This document shows positions 59,745-64,000 of a stretch of 64,000 nucleotides of DNA, piece after piece. The first letter of the stretch is position 1; the number at the start of each line of letters is the position of its first letter. The DNA is from Nocardioides sp. BGMRC 2183 (lineage in GTDB: Bacteria; Actinomycetota; Actinomycetes; Propionibacteriales; Nocardioidaceae): NCBI GenBank assembly GCA_008123405.1, contig VSSA01000004.1:248001-312000 (forward strand). The letters are read 5' to 3'. A program made the translations under genes and the position numbers. The notes under the pieces were generated by a model. The model was not told the DNA's origin. It saw only the letters and a list, made by a program, of their open reading frames with translations, and searched no databases.

Positions 59745-60760
59745 GGAGCATCGTGAGCATCCCCACCCGTCGACGCCGGGCCTCGGCGACGGCCGTCGCC
59801 CTCACCATCGGTGCGGTGCTGGTGGCGGGCTGCGCCTACGAACCGACCCCGGTGCCGAAGTCGGCGGAGGAGACCGCGGCCGCGCCGGCCGACGCCTCCG
59901 ACGATGCGCCGGAGTGCACCACCGATCAGGGCACCCTCGCGTCCTACGCTCCGGACGCCGACGGCGGTGCCACGGTCCAGCGGATCCGCGACCGCGGCCG
60001 GATCATCGTCGGGATCTCCGCCGATACCTACCAGATGGGTTTCCGCAACCCGAAGACGAACAAGATCGAGGGCTTCGACATCGATATCGTCCGGGCGGTT
60101 GCGCAGGCGATCTTCGGTGGCGGGTTCGACGGCAGCTCCTCGATCCAGTTCCGGGTGATCGAGGCAGCCGACCGGATCCCGCTCCTGGTCGACGGCGACG
60201 TCGACATGGTGGTGCGCAACATGACGATCAACTGCGAGCGCTGGGAGGAGATCCGGTTCTCCCAGGTCTACTACGAGGCCACCCAGAAGGTGCTGGTCGG
60301 CACCGAGCTCGCCGACGAGCTGGCGCTCGCGGGGGAGCAGTTCGAGGTGGCGGACCTCGCCGGACAGCGGGTCTGCGCGCCGGAGGGGTCGACGAGCGTG
60401 GACAACGTCCGCGAGGCGGAGCCCGAGGTCGATGTCGCGAGCGCGCCCAACCACACCGGGTGCCTGGTCGACTTCCAGCAGGGTGAGGTCGACGCGATCA
60501 CCGGCGACGACACGGTGCTGGCCGGCCTCGCCGCCCAGGACCCGCTCGCCGTGGTCCCCGACCAGGAGCCGCTCACCACCGAGCCGTACGGCGTCGGCGT
60601 CGGCCCGGACTCGGCGGACCTGGCGGCCTTCGTCAACGCAGTGCTCGAGGACATGCGCACCGACGGGCGCTGGCAACGCTCCTACCAGCAGTGGCTGGCG
60701 CCGTACCTGGGTGACGGCGCCAGCCAGCCCCAGCCGGTCCAGCCGTACCGGAGCCGGTGA
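59741..60760 (+). CDS. glnH: GlnH-like amino-acid-binding lipoprotein
   Basis: 339 residues. Lipobox LVAGC with Cys31, then a periplasmic-binding-protein type II fold: GRIIVGISADTYQMGFRNP, GFDIDIVRAVAQAIFGG, LLVDGDVDMVVRNMTINCERWEEIRFSQVYYEA. In mycobacteria GlnH binds aspartate, glutamate and glutamine and signals through GlnX and PknG; no ABC permease follows here, which agrees with a sensing role. Two cysteine pairs could form disulfides outside the cell. Confidence 0.88.
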   Translation: MRSIVSIPTRRRRASATAVALTIGAVLVAGCAYEPTPVPKSAEETAAAPADASDDAPECTTDQGTLASYAPDADGGATVQRIRDRGRIIVGISADTYQMGFRNPKTNKIEGFDIDIVRAVAQAIFGGGFDGSSSIQFRVIEAADRIPLLVDGDVDMVVRNMTINCERWEEIRFSQVYYEATQKVLVGTELADELALAGEQFEVADLAGQRVCAPEGSTSVDNVREAEPEVDVASAPNHTGCLVDFQQGEVDAITGDDTVLAGLAAQDPLAVVPDQEPLTTEPYGVGVGPDSADLAAFVNAVLEDMRTDGRWQRSYQQWLAPYLGDGASQPQPVQPYRSR

Positions 60761-61875
60761 CCGTGGCCGGAACCATCGCGCCCCAGGCGCCCGGCAAGCT
60801 CGGGGACGCTCTCGAGCCCGCGGCGATCCAGACCTACCTCGGCGAGCTCGACTCCTGGCTGCGGGTACGACGCAACGAGCTGCACGAGCTCGACGCCGCC
60901 GCCCTCGGCGCCGGTCGCGGCGGTGAGCTCGCCGGAGACATGTCGCTGGCGCTGGCGTTGTGGAAGGCGATCGGGGACCGCTACCAGCTGGTCTTCGCCA
61001 CCTGGGACGGCGGCCGGGTGCTGCGCCAGGAGCGCGAGCGGATCTCGGCGCTGATCTGGGGCAGGCTGGACGGTGCCACCGAGCTCCCCGGGGGGCTGGC
61101 GGTCTCGCTGCCCGAGGCGGGCCGGCTCTGCGACGCGCTCACCGGTCAGCTGCGGACCCGCCTCGCGCTGGTGCCCGGAGCCGACGAGCAGGCGGCCCGG
61201 ATCCGCGACCTGCGAGCACAACTGGAACGCATCCGCGACCAGGTCGGACTCGAACCGGCGAACAGTCGCGACCGGGCCGTGCAGCAGTTGGCCGAGCTGG
61301 CGACGCGGCTGGAGGCGATCACCGCTAAGGCCGAGCGCGGCGGGGACGTCGGCGGCATGCTCGGGCCGTTCGAGACCGAGGCCACCACGTTCGAGCGCGA
61401 CCTGATCGTCGGCAACGCGCGCCGCCGCGACGCCCGCGACCAGGTGCTCTCCGCCCGCGAGCTGCGCGCCGACCTCGAGCAGAGGGCGACAGCGCTGGCC
61501 AAGCTCGCTGCTGCCTGCGTGGCCACGGTCGACCCGGCGCCGCGCTATGCGGTCCCCGACGTGGACGCGTTGGGACCGGTGCCGGTCACCCCCGACGAGA
61601 TCGGCGCCTACCTGCAGAAGCTGGACCGGGTCTCCCAGGCCCTCGAGCTGGCGCAGCACGCCTATGCCGACGCCCTCGAGGAGTACGCCCAGCTGGTCGC
61701 GTTGCTCGACGCCTACGTCGTCAAGGCGCGGGCAGCAGGTGTCGCCGACAGTCCCGACCTGGCCGCCAGCGAGCAGCAGGCCCGCGACCTGCTCGGGCGG
61801 CGGCCTACGCCGATGGCGGTGGCGCGTCAGCTCGTCACCACCTACCAGACCTGGCTCGCGAAGGAGACATCATGA
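60757..61875 (+). CDS. Coiled-coil protein of the pknG operon
   Basis: 372 residues, no signal or membrane segment, rich in Ala/Leu/Arg/Glu with long heptads (ELHELDAAALGAGRG, RIRDLRAQLERIRDQVG, QQLAELATRLEAITAKAE, ELRADLEQRATALAKLAAAC). I do not recognise a family; a conserved gene is often found at this place before pknG in high-GC Gram-positives. Probably a cytosolic scaffold. GTGA overlap with glnH and ATGA overlap with the next tiny frame. Confidence 0.75.
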   Translation: MTVAGTIAPQAPGKLGDALEPAAIQTYLGELDSWLRVRRNELHELDAAALGAGRGGELAGDMSLALALWKAIGDRYQLVFATWDGGRVLRQERERISALIWGRLDGATELPGGLAVSLPEAGRLCDALTGQLRTRLALVPGADEQAARIRDLRAQLERIRDQVGLEPANSRDRAVQQLAELATRLEAITAKAERGGDVGGMLGPFETEATTFERDLIVGNARRRDARDQVLSARELRADLEQRATALAKLAAACVATVDPAPRYAVPDVDALGPVPVTPDEIGAYLQKLDRVSQALELAQHAYADALEEYAQLVALLDAYVVKARAAGVADSPDLAASEQQARDLLGRRPTPMAVARQLVTTYQTWLAKETS

Positions 61876-61946
61876 GCACCCCACCACGTTCTTTGCTTCC
61901 CCCGCTGCGCTCCTCCAGCGAACAACGCGTCGGGGACCCCGCATGA
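61872..61946 (+). CDS. 24-codon frame linking the coiled-coil gene and pknG
   Basis: ATG 61872 overlaps the upstream TGA, and its own TGA (61944-61946) overlaps pknG's ATG 61943. Reads MSTPPRSLLPPLRSSSEQRV at the N-terminus. Codons TCT TTG CTT near the start are unlike neighbouring genes. It may keep ribosomes moving into pknG or be inserted repeat DNA that happens to stay open. Confidence 0.35.
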   Translation: MSTPPRSLLPPLRSSSEQRVGDPA

Positions 61947-64000
61947 GCAGCGCAGGGGCCTGCACCCAGCCCGGGTGCGGTGGACAGATCCTCGACGGCT
62001 ACTGCGACGTGTGCGGCATGCCGGGCACCGGTGGTGCCTCCAGCGGTGTCGACACCGCCTCGGTCGCGCCGGCCTCCGGAGCAGTCGACCGCGCCGACCA
62101 GGCCGAGATCGGCACCGTCGCCGTGGCGGCGTCGACACCGGCGAACGGCACGCCGTGCGGCCAGCCCGGATGCACCGGGTCGATCCTCGACGGTTACTGC
62201 GATGTCTGCGGCACACCGGCCGCCTCCAACGCCGCGGTGGCCGAGGCGAGCGCCTTGGCCAGCGCGGCACAGGTCGGCGCGCAGTCGGCACCACTCGCCG
62301 ACTCCGAGGCGTCGGTGGCGACCTCGGCCAGCCGGGTGCAGTCCGCGGCGATCGGCTCGCGGCGGGCCGGGCGGGACGGATCGAGCGCCACGCGTCGTAC
62401 CAGGGCGGGGTCGCAGCGGATGCGAGCGGCTCGCCTGGGCGCTGGTCTGACCTCGGTGCCGCCGGCGCCGCACGTGGACGCCGCGAAGGCGATCATGGCC
62501 AACCCGCAGGTGCCGGAGAACCGGCGCAACTGTGCCAAGTGCGGCAACGCGGTCGGCCGCAGCATCGAGGACCATCCGGGCCGGGCCGAGGGGTTCTGCC
62601 CGCAGTGCGGGACCCAGTTCTCCTTCACCCCCAAGCTGGTCCCGGGTGACCTGGTGGCCAACCAGTACGAGGTCGCGGGGGCGCTGGCCCATGGCGGACT
62701 GGGCTGGATCTACCTGGCGCGCGACCGCAACGTGTCCAACCGGTGGGTGGTGCTCAAGGGCCTGCTCAACTCCGGCGACACCGACGCACTGGCCGCGGCG
62801 ATCGCCGAGCAGCAGTTCCTGGCGCAGGTCGAGCACCCCTCGATCGTGGAGATCTACAACTTCGTCACGCACGAGGGCGCCGGCTACATCGTGATGGAGT
62901 ACGTCGGCGGCAAGTCGCTGAAGCAGATCCTCAAACAGCGGATCGTGGCCAACAACGGCGCCTACGACCCGCTGCCGGTGGACCAGGCGCTGGCCTACAT
63001 CCTCGAGCTGCTGCCGGCCTTCTCCTACCTGCACGACCTGGGTCTGGTCTATTGCGACTTCAAGCCGGACAACATGATCCAGGTCGGCGACGCGATGAAG
63101 TTGATCGACCTCGGCGGCGTGCGTCGGATCGACGACCAGGAGTCGGCGATCTACGGCACGGTCGGCTACCAGGCTCCCGAGGTGGCCGAGCTGGGCCCGT
63201 CGGTGGCCTCCGACATCTACACGATCGGCCGCACCCTGATCGTGCTCTGCATGGAGTTCCGCGGCTATCAGAGCACCTACCTGCACTCGCTGCCGCCGGT
63301 GGCAAGCACGCCCCTGTTCATCGAGTACGACTCGCTGTACTGGCTGATCGCCAAGTGCTGCGCGCCGGACCCGGCCGACCGGTTCGCCTCCGTGGACGAG
63401 TTGCGCACCCAGGTGCTCGGGGTGCTCCGCGAGGTGGTCGCCCGCGATCGCCCCGGCACCTCGCTGACCAGCGCCGCCTCGGTCCACTTCGAGTCCCCGG
63501 CCACGGCCCGACCGATCGTGGAGTGGAGCCAGCTGCCGGACCTGCGCGAGGACACCACCGATCCGCAACACGGCTGGCTCTCCACCGTCGGCACCGACGA
63601 TCCGGCCCAGCGGCTGCGTGACCTGCAGGCCGCGCCACAGGACTCCGCCGAGGTGTGGTTGGCCCGGGCGCGTGCCGCGTTGGAGCTCGGCAACAGCGTC
63701 CAGGCGCGGGCCTTCGCCGCCAGCCTGCTCTCCCAGGACCCCTGGGAGTGGCGGGCGCTGTGGGTCGAGGGGCTGGCCGCTGTGCAGGCCGAGGATTTCG
63801 AGACCGCGAAGGCATCCTTCAACGCGGTCTACCAGCAGGTGCCGGGCGAGCTCGCGCCCAAGCTCGCCCTGGCCTTCGCCTGCGAGCGCGGTGGCCGCCC
63901 GGCCGTCGCGGAGAGCCTCTACCAGGTCTGCGCCACCACCGACGCCGCCTACGTCGCCTCGGCAGCCTTCGGTACGGCGCGGGTGCGCGCGGCCGCAGGT
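61943..64000 (+). CDS. pknG: Serine/threonine protein kinase PknG, 3'-truncated by window edge
   Basis: 686 residues seen, the C-terminus is outside the window. N-terminus: two copies of a Cys-rich motif (CTQPGCGGQILDGYCDVCG and CGQPGCTGSILDGYCDVCG, residues about 7-25 and 72-90), a rubredoxin-like pair (CAKCG and CPQCG, about 195-225), kinase domain with GGLGWIYLARDR, VVLKGL, YCDFKPDN and DLGGV, and the start of TPR helices (about 560 on). In mycobacteria and corynebacteria PknG phosphorylates GarA/OdhI and so controls 2-oxoglutarate dehydrogenase. No frame break is seen. Confidence 0.93.
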   Translation, partial: MSSAGACTQPGCGGQILDGYCDVCGMPGTGGASSGVDTASVAPASGAVDRADQAEIGTVAVAASTPANGTPCGQPGCTGSILDGYCDVCGTPAASNAAVAEASALASAAQVGAQSAPLADSEASVATSASRVQSAAIGSRRAGRDGSSATRRTRAGSQRMRAARLGAGLTSVPPAPHVDAAKAIMANPQVPENRRNCAKCGNAVGRSIEDHPGRAEGFCPQCGTQFSFTPKLVPGDLVANQYEVAGALAHGGLGWIYLARDRNVSNRWVVLKGLLNSGDTDALAAAIAEQQFLAQVEHPSIVEIYNFVTHEGAGYIVMEYVGGKSLKQILKQRIVANNGAYDPLPVDQALAYILELLPAFSYLHDLGLVYCDFKPDNMIQVGDAMKLIDLGGVRRIDDQESAIYGTVGYQAPEVAELGPSVASDIYTIGRTLIVLCMEFRGYQSTYLHSLPPVASTPLFIEYDSLYWLIAKCCAPDPADRFASVDELRTQVLGVLREVVARDRPGTSLTSAASVHFESPATARPIVEWSQLPDLREDTTDPQHGWLSTVGTDDPAQRLRDLQAAPQDSAEVWLARARAALELGNSVQARAFAASLLSQDPWEWRALWVEGLAAVQAEDFETAKASFNAVYQQVPGELAPKLALAFACERGGRPAVAESLYQVCATTDAAYVASAAFGTARVRAAAG

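Noticed and set aside
59741-60760. Substrate-binding protein of a glutamine ABC importer
   Set aside because: No permease or ATPase genes adjoin; glnX and pknG neighbours indicate a sensor.

Overview
The window is a gene-dense, very GC-rich actinobacterial chromosome segment. The conserved order RNase E/G - rplU - rpmA - obgE - proB, then cysteine desulfurase - mnmA - metE-like - ligA - gatC - gatA - gatB, ilvB-ilvN-ilvC-serA, and glnX-glnH-pknG is typical of high-GC Gram-positives. A Nocardioides-like member of the Propionibacteriales is my best guess, but this is inference. There is no sign of plasmid, prophage or intact insertion sequence. Start codons are often GTG, many genes overlap by 4 bases (ATGA/GTGA), and several genes look leaderless, with a TANNNT hexamer 6-7 bases before the start codon.

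Layout. 1-9272: housekeeping block on the + strand (5'-truncated RNase E/G, ribosomal proteins L21 and L27, Obg GTPase, glutamate 5-kinase, cysteine desulfurase, tRNA thiolase MnmA, MetE-like protein). 9285-11725: on the - strand a TetR regulator and a 14-TM drug-exporter-type MFS protein, with operator-like repeats on the regulator promoter. 11797-17452: NAD-dependent DNA ligase and the GatCAB amidotransferase. 17453-23264: cobalamin riboswitch followed by five overlapping or closely spaced genes: an alpha-toroid lipoprotein, a DUF4430/transcobalamin-like membrane-anchored protein, EcfT, a double ATPase EcfAA' and an S component. I read this as a vitamin B12 capture-and-import system in which a transcobalamin-like receptor is split over two genes; it is the most interesting system here. 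23294-23479: MITE-like inverted-repeat element. 23467-31016: PQQ-type sugar dehydrogenase lipoprotein and alpha/beta hydrolase (-), a large FtsX-type ABC exporter with two mutually complementary ATPases (+), and an EamA exporter (-). 31269-40927: beta-propeller protein, two different dihydroxy-acid dehydratases, a membrane-anchored unknown, gamma-glutamyltransferase, GNAT, VOC, and a pterin dehydratase-VOC fusion. 41036-44611: attenuator-controlled ilvBNC. 44846-50913: lipid- and envelope-related genes (lipase, patatin, PlsC-like acyltransferase), an ABC-2 exporter and an FrnE-like DsbA. 51053-52642: serA. 52762-55017: divergent MocR regulator / YczE membrane protein pair. 55027-64000: one long overlapping operon with TelA, an unknown protein, a CbxX-type AAA+ ATPase, GlnX, GlnH, a coiled-coil protein and PknG (cut by the window end).

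How genes work together: branched-chain amino-acid synthesis (two ilvD, ilvBNC) and serine synthesis (serA) lie within about 20 kb; amino-acid sensing by GlnH/GlnX/PknG closes the window; the B12 importer is set by a riboswitch whose downstream hairpin can cover the first ribosome-binding site. Several intergenic spaces carry repeats or palindromes not explained by terminators, including one 94-base element present twice.
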